This document shows positions 33,788-42,950 of a stretch of DNA of 64,000 nt, piece by piece (position 1 is the stretch's first letter; the number at the start of each line of letters is the position of its first letter). The position numbers and the translations under genes are program-made. The DNA comes from Acidimicrobiales bacterium (GTDB lineage: Bacteria > Actinomycetota > Acidimicrobiia > Acidimicrobiales > Iamiaceae): positions 204,508 to 268,507 of the forward strand of contig DASZTW010000008.1 in assembly GCA_035547835.1 (NCBI GenBank), written 5' to 3'. Under the pieces are notes generated by a model. The model made no database searches, was not told where the DNA came from, and was given only the letters and a program-made list of their open reading frames with translations.

Positions 33788-35214
33788 CCACCCACGTCCA
33801 CGACCAAGACCAAGACCAAGACCAACGAGACGACCTCGGGGGGGCGGACGCCGAGGTGCCGGAGCACCTGCGCCACGACCTCTTCGGTCTCGACGAGTCC
33901 ACGTTGCGCCTGTCGTCGCAGACCGACGAAGGCGCGCAGACCATGCAGCCGCGTCGCGCGGGTGGCCCCGATGTGTTGCGCGAGCAGGGCTGCGTCCTGC
34001 GCATGTCGGAGGCAGAGGCGCAGCGCCTCGCGGAGCGAGAGCCCTCCGAAGAAGAGACCACGATCATCAACATGGGACCGCAACACCCGTCCACGCACGG
34101 GGTGCTGCGGCTCATGCTCGAGCTCGACGGCGAGTCCGTGCTGCGCACGAAGCCGGTCATCGGCTACCTGCACACGGGCATGGAGCGCACGGGCGAGGAG
34201 CTGACGTACGTCCAGGGGTGCACCAACGTCACCCGCATGGACTACCTCGCCCCGATGTTCAACGAGCTCGTCTACTGCACCGCTGCAGAGCAGCTCCTCG
34301 AGCTCGAACTGCCCGAGCGGGCGATCTGGATCCGCATGCTGCTGTGCGAGGTGCAGCGGGTGGCCAGCCACCTCATGTTCCTCGCCACCAACGGCATGGA
34401 CCTCGGTGCGGTGTCGATGATGTTGTACGGCTGGCGCGAGCGCGAGGAAGTGCTGCGCTGGCTCGAGATGGTCACCGGCCTGCGGATGAACCACAACTTC
34501 ATCCGCGTCGGCGGCACGGCGGCCGACCTTCCTGATGGCTGGCAAAGGCCGCTCGAGACGTTGCTCACCACCATCCCGAAGCGGTTGGTCGAATACGACA
34601 CGCTGATGACCAACCAGCCGATCTGGCGCGAGCGTCTCCAAGGCGTCGGCTCGATCACCACCGAGGAAGCGCTGGCGCTCGGTGCCACCGGCCCGATCCT
34701 GCGGTCCACCGGCTACGCGTGGGACCTCCGCAAGGACATGCCGTACCTCAAGTACGACCAAGTCGAGTTCGACGTCGTCGTCGGCACGTACGGCGACTGC
34801 TTCGACCGGTACGCCATCCGGCTCAACGAGGTGCGCGAGTCGCTGCGGATCATCGAGCAGATCATCGACCTCATGCCCAAAGGCGACTACAGGATCCAAG
34901 ACCGCAAAGTCACGCCGCCGCCTCGTGCACGCATCGACGAGTCGATGGAAGCGCTGATCCACCACTTCAAGATCTTCACCGAAGGTTTCAAGGTGCCGCC
35001 GGGCGAGACGTACGCCGCCATCGAGTCGCCGCGCGGCGAGATCGGTTGCTACATGGCGAGCGACGGATCCGCCCGTCCGTGGCGCATGCACATCCGCGAG
35101 CCCAGCTTCGTGAACCTCCAATGCCTGCCCCACATGATGCGGGGAGGTCTGGTGGCTGACGCGGTCGCGATCGTGTCGTCGATCGACCCCATCCTCGGAG
35201 GCGTCGATCGGTGA
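33784..35214 (+). CDS. nuoD: NADH-quinone oxidoreductase subunit D
   Basis: The 476-residue subunit forms the quinone site with NuoB. The quinone-binding loop NMGPQHPSTHGVLRLMLELD begins near residue 97, followed by GYLHTGMERTGEE and the C-terminal SIDPILGGVDR. The ~95 residues before it are an unusual hydrophilic extension starting with an Asp-Gln repeat (four units from a GACCAA hexamer repeat at 33802-33825). The extension has no known role. Confidence 0.95.
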   Translation: MTTHVHDQDQDQDQRDDLGGADAEVPEHLRHDLFGLDESTLRLSSQTDEGAQTMQPRRAGGPDVLREQGCVLRMSEAEAQRLAEREPSEEETTIINMGPQHPSTHGVLRLMLELDGESVLRTKPVIGYLHTGMERTGEELTYVQGCTNVTRMDYLAPMFNELVYCTAAEQLLELELPERAIWIRMLLCEVQRVASHLMFLATNGMDLGAVSMMLYGWREREEVLRWLEMVTGLRMNHNFIRVGGTAADLPDGWQRPLETLLTTIPKRLVEYDTLMTNQPIWRERLQGVGSITTEEALALGATGPILRSTGYAWDLRKDMPYLKYDQVEFDVVVGTYGDCFDRYAIRLNEVRESLRIIEQIIDLMPKGDYRIQDRKVTPPPRARIDESMEALIHHFKIFTEGFKVPPGETYAAIESPRGEIGCYMASDGSARPWRMHIREPSFVNLQCLPHMMRGGLVADAVAIVSSIDPILGGVDR

Positions 35215-35263
35215 CATCGCCAGTTTGCACGACGTTGTCCGTTTCCACTGAGGTAGGCGGGCT

Positions 35264-35893
35264 GTGCCGAGACTGACCCCTGAAAACACCGAGCTGGCCA
35301 AGGAGATCATCGGGCGGTACCCACGCCCGAAGTCGGCCTTGATCCCGTTGCTCCACCTCGCGCAAGAGCAAGACGGCTACGTCGCCGACGACGCGATGGA
35401 GCACCTCGCCGAGTTGGTGGGCGTCACACCCGCCGAGGTGATCGGCACCTGCAGCTTCTACGAGATGTTCAAACGTGAGCCCGTCGGCCACTACCTCGTG
35501 AACATCTGCCACGGCATCGCCTGCCACATCATGGGTGCCGACGAGCTGATCGCACACGCGGAGGAGAAGCTCGGCGTGAAGGCCGGTGGCACGACGCCCG
35601 ACGGCAAGATCACGCTCGAGCACGCAGAGTGCCAAGCCGCCTGTACCGAAGCCCCGTGCCTCCAGGTCAACTACCGCTTCGGCTACAAGGTGAGCTTCGA
35701 CGACTTCGACCAGCTCGTCGACGATCTGCGCGCCGGCAAGCTCGACGACCAGATCCCGCCGCACGGCACCCTTGCCCGCCGCGAGTTCCGCCAGCACATC
35801 CCGGCCGACCGCGCGGCAGGCAACGCAATGCCCGACCAGAACATCGTGCCGGCGTGGATCGCCCGCACCGCCGACGCCGAGGGAGCCAGCTGA
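35264..35893 (+). CDS. nuoE: NADH-quinone oxidoreductase subunit E
   Basis: The 209-residue thioredoxin-fold subunit binds the N1a [2Fe-2S] cluster: ligands in NICHGIACHIMG (C-x4-C) and AECQAACTEAP (C-x3-C). The helical N-terminal half (TPENTELAKEIIGRYPRPKSA) is typical. A 49-base gap precedes it, the largest inside nuoA-N. The GTG start overlaps nothing, and AGGTAGGCGGG provides a weak ribosome-binding site. The C-terminal ~50 residues (PADRAAGNAMPDQNIVP) are a hydrophilic tail. Confidence 0.94.
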   Translation: MPRLTPENTELAKEIIGRYPRPKSALIPLLHLAQEQDGYVADDAMEHLAELVGVTPAEVIGTCSFYEMFKREPVGHYLVNICHGIACHIMGADELIAHAEEKLGVKAGGTTPDGKITLEHAECQAACTEAPCLQVNYRFGYKVSFDDFDQLVDDLRAGKLDDQIPPHGTLARREFRQHIPADRAAGNAMPDQNIVPAWIARTADAEGAS

Positions 35894-37281
35894 TGGCCGT
35901 GACCGACGCGCCGAAGATCGTCACCGGACGCCTCGCGCAGTACGACGACGCCCACACGATCGCCCGCTACGAAGCCACCGGCGGTTACCAGGGCCTGCGC
36001 AAGGCGCTGGCGACCACCCCGCAGGCCGTGCACCAGGAAGTCAAAGACGCCAGCCTGCTCGGGCGCGGCGGCGCCGGATTCCCCGCCGGCACCAAGTGGG
36101 GCTTTTGCCCGCCGGGCGTCTACCCGCGCTACCTGGTGGTGAACGGCGACGAATCCGAACCGGGCACGTACAAGGACCGCATCCTCATGGAGCGCGATCC
36201 GCACCAGCTCATCGAAGGCATCTTGATCGCCTGCTATGCGATCGGCTGCTCGCAGGCGTTCTTGTACTGCCGTGGTGAGATGGCCTTCGCCCACGAGCGG
36301 TTGGGCGAGGCGCTCAACGAGGCGTACGCGGCCGGCTACGTCGGCAAGAACATCCTCGGCACCGACTTCTCCATCGACATCGCCTTGCACTGGGGTGCCG
36401 GCGCCTACATCGTCGGTGAAGAGACCGCGCTGATCGAGTCGCTCGAAGGCAACCGCGGCATGCCGCGACTCAAGCCGCCGTTCTTCCCGGCCGCCAAGGG
36501 CGTCTACATGCAGCCCACCGTGGTCAACAACGTCGAGACGTTGGCCAACCTCAACTGGATCATGGTCAACGGCGGCAAGGCGTTCGCCGAGTACGGCGCC
36601 GAAGCGTCACGGGGCACCCGGATGTTCGCAGTGTCCGGCCACGTCAAGCGACCGGGCGTTTACGAGGTCGAGTTCGGCGTCACGACGTTCCGCGACCTGC
36701 TGTACGCCCCGGTGTACTGCGGCGGCATCCGCGGCGACCGCCAGCTCAAGGCCTTCATCCCCGGCGGGGCGTCGGCGCCGTGGCTCTTCGAGGAGCACCT
36801 CGACCTGCCGCTCGAAGCCGGCGCGGTCGGCAAGGCAGGGTCGATGTTGGGTTCGGGCGCCATCGTGGTGATGGACGAGACCACCGACATGGTCAAAGCC
36901 GCGCTGAACCTGGTGCGGTTCTTCGCCCGGGAGTCGTGTGGCAAGTGCACGCCCTGCCGGGAGGGGACCACCTGGCTCGAGACCATCCTGCAGCGGATCG
37001 TCGACGGCCACGGTCGCCCGCAGGACCTCGATCTGCTGCTCGACGTGTCCGACAACATCAGCCCCGGGCTGGTGTGGCCGCCCAAGCAGACCACGATCTG
37101 CCCGCTGGGGCAGTCGGCCACGCCGTGCATCGCCGGTGCGATCACCCGCTTCCGCGACGAGTTCGAGGCAAAGATCGGCGCCCCGGCTCCTGTCACGGTG
37201 AAGGTGGGCGGCGCGGCGTACCTGCCACCGCCGAGCTCGAACGGCACCGCCACAGCATCTGAGGAGACGGCCGGTGTCTGA
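35893..37281 (+). CDS. nuoF: NADH-quinone oxidoreductase subunit F
   Basis: The 462-residue NADH-binding subunit carries FMN and cluster N3. Visible marks are the glycine-rich GRGGAGFPAGTKWGF, VNGDESEPGTYKDR, and the N3 ligands ESCGKCTPCREGT with the fourth cysteine in TTICPLGQSA. It overlaps nuoE at TGATG and nuoG by eight bases. Confidence 0.95.
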   Translation: MAVTDAPKIVTGRLAQYDDAHTIARYEATGGYQGLRKALATTPQAVHQEVKDASLLGRGGAGFPAGTKWGFCPPGVYPRYLVVNGDESEPGTYKDRILMERDPHQLIEGILIACYAIGCSQAFLYCRGEMAFAHERLGEALNEAYAAGYVGKNILGTDFSIDIALHWGAGAYIVGEETALIESLEGNRGMPRLKPPFFPAAKGVYMQPTVVNNVETLANLNWIMVNGGKAFAEYGAEASRGTRMFAVSGHVKRPGVYEVEFGVTTFRDLLYAPVYCGGIRGDRQLKAFIPGGASAPWLFEEHLDLPLEAGAVGKAGSMLGSGAIVVMDETTDMVKAALNLVRFFARESCGKCTPCREGTTWLETILQRIVDGHGRPQDLDLLLDVSDNISPGLVWPPKQTTICPLGQSATPCIAGAITRFRDEFEAKIGAPAPVTVKVGGAAYLPPPSSNGTATASEETAGV

Positions 37282-40024
37282 CGCCCCCGCCGACGCGACC
37301 GCCGAGACCACCGTCACCGTGAAGGTCAACGGCAAGGAGATCCAGGCCCGAAAGGGCGAGCTGGTGATCGATGCCGCGGAGCGCAACGGCACGTACATCC
37401 CGCGCTTCTGCTACCACAACCGCATGCGGCCGGTGGGCATGTGCCGCATGTGCATCGTCGAGATCGACACCGGCCGCGGCCCGGCGCTCCAGCCCTCGTG
37501 CATGATCGAGTGCACCGACGGCATGAGCGTCGAGACCGACAGCGAGGTCACCAAGAAGGCGCAGGACGGCATCCTCGAGTTCCTGCTCATCAACCACCCG
37601 CTCGACTGCCCGGTGTGCGACAAGGGTGGCGAGTGCCCGCTGCAGGACCAGACCCTGAGCCATGGTCCGGGTGAGAGCCGGTTCGTCGAGGAGAAGCGGC
37701 ACCTCGAGAAGCCGATCAACATCAGCGACCTCGTGCTGCTCGACCGCGAGCGTTGCATCCTGTGCGACCGCTGCACACGCTTCGCCAAGGAAGTCGCGGG
37801 TGACCCGCTGATCCACTTCCAGGGTCGTGGTTACGACAGCGAGATCAACACCTTCCCCGACCACCCGTTCGCGTCGTACTTCTCGGGCAACACCGTGCAG
37901 ATCTGCCCGGTCGGCGCGCTCACGTCCGTCGACTACCGGTTCCGGGCCCGGCCATGGGACCTCGAGCAGGTCGAGTCCACGTGCACCACGTGCTCGGTCG
38001 GTTGCCGGGTGACGATCGACTCCTCGCGCAACCGGGTGCTGCGCTACAACGGCGTCGACTCCGACCCGGTGAACCACTCTTGGATGTGCGACAAAGGTCG
38101 TTACGACTTCCAGTACCTCACCCACGAGGATCGGCTCACTGATCCGCTGGCACGGCCGTCGGCCGACGCGGACCTCGCCGAGGTGCGTTGGGTCGACGCG
38201 CTGAGCGCGGCCGCGGATGCCATCCGCGAGGGGCTCGACCGCTCCGGGCCTTCGGGCGTCGCAGTGCTGGGTGGTGCCCGTCTCGCCAACGAAGACGCGT
38301 ACGCCTGGGCCAAGTTGGCCAAAGGCGTGATCGGCACTGACAACGTCGACGCCCAGCTCGGTGACGGCCTGCCAGCCGACGTCGTGCTCGGACTGCCCCG
38401 CGCCACGATCGACGACGTGTGCCGTCCCGGCGGCACCGTCATCGTGTTGTCGGGCGACGTGAAGGAAGAGCTACCGGTGCTCTACCTGCGACTTCGGCAC
38501 GCCGCGGTCGAAGACGGCGTCACGTTCATCGAGCTCGCGCAAGGCCACACCAACCTGACCCAGTACGCCGCGGCGTCGCTGGTGCTGCACCCCGGCGAAG
38601 CGGCTGAGGTCGCACGTGCCCTCGTGGCCTCGGGCCCGCTGCCCGAAGGTGTCGACGCCGCCGCGCTCGAGGCAGCCCGTACGGCGCTCGCCGCCGCCGA
38701 CGGTCCGGTCACGGTCATCCTCGGCCGGCCGAACATCGCCGAGTCCGCCGACGCGGTGGTCGCGGCTGCCAGGGTGCTGTCCGACGGCATCGAGGGCGTG
38801 CGGTTCCTGCCTGCGCTGCGCCGCGGCAACGTGATGGGCGCCATCGAGCTGGGCCTTGCGCCCGGCATGTTGCCCGGGCGGGTGAGCCTCGCCGACGGCC
38901 GCGACTGGTTCGCCCACGGCTGGAAGTCCGACAACGTCCCGACGGCCGCTGGGCTCGACGCCCGCGGGATCCTCCAGGCCGCCGCCGACGGCAAGATCGA
39001 CACCCTCGTGCTGCTCGGTGCCGACCCGATCGCCGACTTCCCCGATCGTGATCTTGCCGAGCGCGCGCTGGCCGGTGCTCGTACGGTCATCGCTGTCGAT
39101 CTGTTCCTCACCGACTCGTCCGGTCTCGCCGACATCGTGTTGCCGGCCGCCGGCTACGCCGAAGCGTCGGGCACCACGACCAACCTCGAGGGTCGCGTCA
39201 CCCGCCTCGAGCGAAAGGTGTCGTCGCCGGGCACGACTCGGGAGGACTGGATGATCGCGGCCGAGCTGGCGTTCCGGCTCGGCGCCGACATGGAGCTCGA
39301 GTCGGTCGCCGGCATCTGGGATGAGATCACCCGGCTGTCGCACGCCCACGAGGGCCTGACCGCCGTGGCGCTCGACCTCAACCCCGACGGGCTGATCGGG
39401 CCTCGACCGCTCGACGCCGACGACCCTGGTGCCGGTCGCCACTTCATCGTCGCGGGTGGCGTGTCGCCGATCGGCGGCGCCGAAGCCGCCGAGCGCGCCG
39501 AGGCGCTCACCGAAGCGGAGAACGTCCGCGAGGCCGAGGGCGCCGCCGAAGACGACGAGTACGCCGAGCTCGCTTCCTACGGGCGCCAGGCTGCTTCGGA
39601 AGCCCCGAACGCCAGCCCCGGCGCGGCGGCCGGTCCGGCGCCGGCCCGTCCGGCACCGGTCACGTGGACCGACCGTCCGACGGCTGAGGCGCCCAAGCGC
39701 GATGCGTACTCGCTGCGACTGGTCGCCGAGCGCAAGCTGTACGACCACGGCGTTCTCGTCCGGCGTTCGGGCTCGCTGGCCGGCCTCGCCGCCGAGCGGC
39801 CGCTGCGGGTCAACCCCTATGACTTCGAGCGGCTGGGTGTCGGCGACGGCGCCACGGTCCGGGTGTCGTCGGCGAAGGGCTCGAGCAACGTGGCGTTGGT
39901 CGCCGACCACGACGTCCCGCGGGGGGTGGCGGTGCTGACGATCGACCAGTCGACCGGTCTCGTCGGCCAGCTCGTCGATGCCGGCGAGTCGGTCTGCGAC
40001 GTGCGTGTGGAGACGACCTCATGA
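37274..40024 (+). CDS. nuoG: NADH-quinone oxidoreductase subunit G
   Basis: The 916-residue subunit has an N-terminal ferredoxin domain (RFCYHNRMRPVGMCRMCIVE, N1b), a CDKGGECPLQDQTL segment (N5), RERCILCDRCTRFAKE (N4) and CTTCSVGC with a fourth cysteine 27 residues later, the extra N7 cluster site seen in some bacteria. The rest is a molybdopterin-oxidoreductase-like domain without an obvious cofactor cysteine. An Ala/Glu/Pro-rich linker (~residues 735-800) precedes a small C-terminal domain. It starts GTG at 37274. Confidence 0.94.
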   Translation: MSDAPADATAETTVTVKVNGKEIQARKGELVIDAAERNGTYIPRFCYHNRMRPVGMCRMCIVEIDTGRGPALQPSCMIECTDGMSVETDSEVTKKAQDGILEFLLINHPLDCPVCDKGGECPLQDQTLSHGPGESRFVEEKRHLEKPINISDLVLLDRERCILCDRCTRFAKEVAGDPLIHFQGRGYDSEINTFPDHPFASYFSGNTVQICPVGALTSVDYRFRARPWDLEQVESTCTTCSVGCRVTIDSSRNRVLRYNGVDSDPVNHSWMCDKGRYDFQYLTHEDRLTDPLARPSADADLAEVRWVDALSAAADAIREGLDRSGPSGVAVLGGARLANEDAYAWAKLAKGVIGTDNVDAQLGDGLPADVVLGLPRATIDDVCRPGGTVIVLSGDVKEELPVLYLRLRHAAVEDGVTFIELAQGHTNLTQYAAASLVLHPGEAAEVARALVASGPLPEGVDAAALEAARTALAAADGPVTVILGRPNIAESADAVVAAARVLSDGIEGVRFLPALRRGNVMGAIELGLAPGMLPGRVSLADGRDWFAHGWKSDNVPTAAGLDARGILQAAADGKIDTLVLLGADPIADFPDRDLAERALAGARTVIAVDLFLTDSSGLADIVLPAAGYAEASGTTTNLEGRVTRLERKVSSPGTTREDWMIAAELAFRLGADMELESVAGIWDEITRLSHAHEGLTAVALDLNPDGLIGPRPLDADDPGAGRHFIVAGGVSPIGGAEAAERAEALTEAENVREAEGAAEDDEYAELASYGRQAASEAPNASPGAAAGPAPARPAPVTWTDRPTAEAPKRDAYSLRLVAERKLYDHGVLVRRSGSLAGLAAERPLRVNPYDFERLGVGDGATVRVSSAKGSSNVALVADHDVPRGVAVLTIDQSTGLVGQLVDAGESVCDVRVETTS

Positions 40025-41247
40025 TCTTCGGCCTCGACCCGATGCTGAGCGGCCACCTCGACTGGGGTGTGTTCGGCATCGTCGTGCTCAAGACGGTGCT
40101 CGTCTTCGTGTTCTTGCTGGTCGCCACCATGTTCATGGTCTGGTTCGAGCGCAAGATCATCGGCGACATGCAGAACCGTCTCGGCCCGAACCGCGCCGGC
40201 CCGTACGGTCTGCTCCAGACACTCGCCGACGGCACGAAGCTGCTCTTCAAAGAAGACCTCGTGCCGGCGCGCGCCGACCGCGTCGCGTTCGCCATCGCGC
40301 CGATGCTGGCGCTGTTCCCGGCGTTCCTCACGTTCTCGGTGATTCCGATCGGTGGGCTGTTCAACGATTCGCACGGCGGGCTGGTGTCGATCTTCGGTCA
40401 CTACACCCGCCTCCAGCTGGCCGATCCGCCGATCGGCTTCTTGATGGTGCTGGCCATGACCTCGATCGCGGTCTACGGCGTGATCCTCGCCGGCTGGGCA
40501 TCGGGCTCGAAGTACCCGCTGCTCGGCTCCGTGCGGGCCACCGCCCAGATGGTGTCGTACGAGGCCGCCATGGGCTTGTCGGTCGCCGCGATCTTCCTCG
40601 TCACCGCTGGCCAGGCCAACGGCATCCGGGCGCTCGAGACCAGCTCGATCGTGTTCGCCCAGCACACCTGGCACTGGAACTTGTGGATCACCGGCATCGT
40701 GCCGGCCGTGATCTTCTTGCTGGCCGGAACGGCCGAGATCGAACGTCCGCCGTTCGACCTGCTCGAGGCCGAGCAGGAGCTGGTGGCGGGTTTCAACACC
40801 GAGTACTCGTCGTTTCGGTTCGCGCTCTTCTACTTGGCGTCGTTCATGAACTCCGTGACGTTCGCCGCGGTGCTGACCACGCTGTTCCTCGGCGGCCCCA
40901 GCGGCCCGTCGTTCGGACCCGAGTTCCTGAAGGTCTGGATCCTGCCGGTCGTGTGGTTCTTCGCCAAGGTGCTCGTGCTGCTGTACGGCTTCGTCTGGGT
41001 GCGAGCCACGCTGCCGCGCTTCCGGTACGACCAGCTGATGGACCTCGGCTGGAAGGTGTTGATCCCGCTGTCGCTCGGCTGGCTGTTGCTGCTGATCGGT
41101 GTGCGGGTCGGGCACGACCGCAACTGGAACGTGGCGCTGGTGATCCTCGTCGGCGTGGTCGTCCTGCTCGCTGGCTATGCGGCGCTCGCCGCGGCAAACC
41201 GGGTGGCCCGCACGCACCGGCTCGAGCACGAGGAGGCGTTCGAATGA
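40021..41247 (+). CDS. nuoH: NADH-quinone oxidoreductase subunit H
   Basis: The 408-residue membrane subunit lines the quinone tunnel. It has NRLGPNRAGPYGLLQTLADG, KLLFKEDLVPARAD, and the acidic loop EIERPPFDLLEAEQELVAG followed by FNTEYSSFRFALFYL, all standard. The reading frame opens with ATG at 40021, overlapping the nuoG stop. It is the intact reference for the degenerate paralogue at 51550-52563. Confidence 0.95.
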   Translation: MIFGLDPMLSGHLDWGVFGIVVLKTVLVFVFLLVATMFMVWFERKIIGDMQNRLGPNRAGPYGLLQTLADGTKLLFKEDLVPARADRVAFAIAPMLALFPAFLTFSVIPIGGLFNDSHGGLVSIFGHYTRLQLADPPIGFLMVLAMTSIAVYGVILAGWASGSKYPLLGSVRATAQMVSYEAAMGLSVAAIFLVTAGQANGIRALETSSIVFAQHTWHWNLWITGIVPAVIFLLAGTAEIERPPFDLLEAEQELVAGFNTEYSSFRFALFYLASFMNSVTFAAVLTTLFLGGPSGPSFGPEFLKVWILPVVWFFAKVLVLLYGFVWVRATLPRFRYDQLMDLGWKVLIPLSLGWLLLLIGVRVGHDRNWNVALVILVGVVVLLAGYAALAAANRVARTHRLEHEEAFE

Positions 41248-41291
41248 CGCACGTCGCCGCGCTGTCGCCCACCGTGGAGGTCTGGAGCTGA
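41244..41291 (+). CDS. 15-codon mini-ORF bridging nuoH and nuoI, putative
   Basis: ATG overlaps the nuoH stop (ATGA) and the mini-ORF stop overlaps the nuoI ATG (TGATG). It reads MTHVAALSPTVEVWS. It may only carry ribosomes from nuoH to nuoI by coupling; there is no evidence for a functional peptide. Confidence 0.3.
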   Translation: MTHVAALSPTVEVWS

Positions 41292-42007
41292 TGGGCTACC
41301 TGGGCGGATTTCTCGTCACGATCAAGCAGGTCGGCAAGAAGCGGATGGTCACCACCTCCTATCCGGAGGAGAAGCGCCGCAAGCCGGTCCGCATCCACGG
41401 CCGCCACGTCCTCAACCGCTACGAGGACGGCATGGAGAAGTGCATCGGTTGCGAGTTGTGCGCGGGCGTGTGCCCGGCGCGATGCATCTTCGTCCGCGGC
41501 AAGGACAACGACCCCACCGACCCCACCAGTCCCGGTGAGCGGTTCGGCTACATCTACGAGATCAACTACCTCCGCTGCATCCACTGCGACCTGTGTGTGG
41601 AGGCCTGTCCCACGGAGGCCATCACCGAGTCGAAGCTGTTCGAGTTCTCGTTCACGAACCGCCTCGATGCCATCTACACACGCAACGAGTTGTTGGTCGA
41701 CGCCACCACCGGCAAGCCACAAGAGCTGCCTTGGGAGGACTGGCGTGAAGGCGAGGACGAGTACACCTCCGCCTGGATGCGGGCCACGGCGTCTGCGGGC
41801 AACGCCGCCTTCGAAGGCAAGGTCGGATGGGCCGGCGAGCTCGGGTACGGCGTCCGCGCACCCGAGAACGGCCAAGGCGCCGAGGACGCCAATCCTGATC
41901 CCGTCTGGATCCAACCGCCGGTGAAGCGTGACGCCGCCAAGCAGATCATGTCGGCGAAGCGCATGCCCCGTGAGGCGCCGTTCGTGCGAGTCGAGGAAGG
42001 CGACTGA
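41291..42007 (+). CDS. nuoI: NADH-quinone oxidoreductase subunit I
   Basis: The 238-residue subunit binds clusters N6a and N6b in two canonical motifs, CIGCELCAGVCPARC and [15 protein letters not shown]. The ATG overlaps the preceding mini-ORF stop. The C-terminal ~110 residues extend beyond typical NuoI and are hydrophilic (ELPWEDWREGEDEYTSAWMR), a feature to compare with other actinobacteria. Confidence 0.94.
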   Translation: MGYLGGFLVTIKQVGKKRMVTTSYPEEKRRKPVRIHGRHVLNRYEDGMEKCIGCELCAGVCPARCIFVRGKDNDPTDPTSPGERFGYIYEINYLRCIHCDLCVEACPTEAITESKLFEFSFTNRLDAIYTRNELLVDATTGKPQELPWEDWREGEDEYTSAWMRATASAGNAAFEGKVGWAGELGYGVRAPENGQGAEDANPDPVWIQPPVKRDAAKQIMSAKRMPREAPFVRVEEGD

Positions 42008-42600
42008 TGGAAGCAGTCGTCTACCTCTTCGGCGCCCTGATGATCCTCGGCGGCGCGCTCGGCGTGGTCCTCAACCGCAACACCGTGCATGCGGCGCTGT
42101 CGCTGCTCACGACGCTCGGCGGGGTCGCATTGCTGTTCATCGCCCAGAGCGCCAACTTCTTGGCCGCGGTACAGGTGATCGTCTACGCAGGCGCGATCGT
42201 CGTGCTGTTCCTGTTCGTGATCATGCTGCTCGGCGTCGACCGGCTCGAAGACATGCGGCGCGACCCGCTCGTGGGTCAACGACCCATCGGCGTGGTCGCC
42301 GGGCTGCTGCTCGGCGCAGGCCTGGTGTTCGTGGTGCTGAAAAGCGCCATCACCGGCGATGCCGCCACGTTCTCGGCGAGAGCAGGCGACAAAGGGTTGC
42401 CCGACGTCACCCAGATCGCCCACCTCTTGTTCACCGATTACCTGTTCGCGTTCGAGGTCACGTCCTTGCTCCTCGTGATCGCCGTGGTAGGTGCGGTGCT
42501 GCTGGCCCGACGACGCCCGGGGCTCACCACGATCGACGACCCGTCGATCGACGACGACGAGCCGGTCTTCGAGGCCCAGACCGAGGAGGCTGACTACTGA
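42007..42600 (+). CDS. nuoJ: NADH-quinone oxidoreductase subunit J
   Basis: The 197-residue membrane subunit has five helices with the conserved third-helix tyrosine region [24 protein letters not shown]. Its C-terminus is acidic ([20 protein letters not shown]). It overlaps nuoI and nuoK at TGATG junctions. Confidence 0.94.
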   Translation: MEAVVYLFGALMILGGALGVVLNRNTVHAALSLLTTLGGVALLFIAQSANFLAAVQVIVYAGAIVVLFLFVIMLLGVDRLEDMRRDPLVGQRPIGVVAGLLLGAGLVFVVLKSAITGDAATFSARAGDKGLPDVTQIAHLLFTDYLFAFEVTSLLLVIAVVGAVLLARRRPGLTTIDDPSIDDDEPVFEAQTEEADY

Positions 42601-42935
42601 TGCTGTCCGTGCTGCCTGTGCTGGCCACGATGCGGCCCACCACTGACTGGTACACGGGGCTGGCTGCCATCTTGTTCACGATCGGCGCGCTCGGCGTCCT
42701 GCTGCGCCGCAACCCGCTCGTGATGTTCATGTCGGTCGAGCTGATGCTCAACGCCGTCAACCTCACGTTCGTCGCCTTCGCCCGTCGCTTCGGCGACACC
42801 GCAGGCCAGGTGCTCGTGTTCTTCGTGCTGGTGGTGGCGGCGGCCGAGGTCGCGGTCGGACTCGCGATCATCGTCGCCATCCTCCGACGCCGGCCCGATG
42901 CCAACGCCGACGACATCTCGCTGCTCAAGGGTTAG
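42600..42935 (+). CDS. nuoK: NADH-quinone oxidoreductase subunit K
   Basis: The 111-residue antiporter-like small membrane subunit has three helices and the two membrane glutamates in [19 protein letters not shown] and [13 protein letters not shown]. The N-terminus is slightly extended. It overlaps nuoJ. Confidence 0.94.
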   Translation: MLSVLPVLATMRPTTDWYTGLAAILFTIGALGVLLRRNPLVMFMSVELMLNAVNLTFVAFARRFGDTAGQVLVFFVLVVAAAEVAVGLAIIVAILRRRPDANADDISLLKG

Positions 42936-42950
42936 GGGAGAAGCTCCGTC

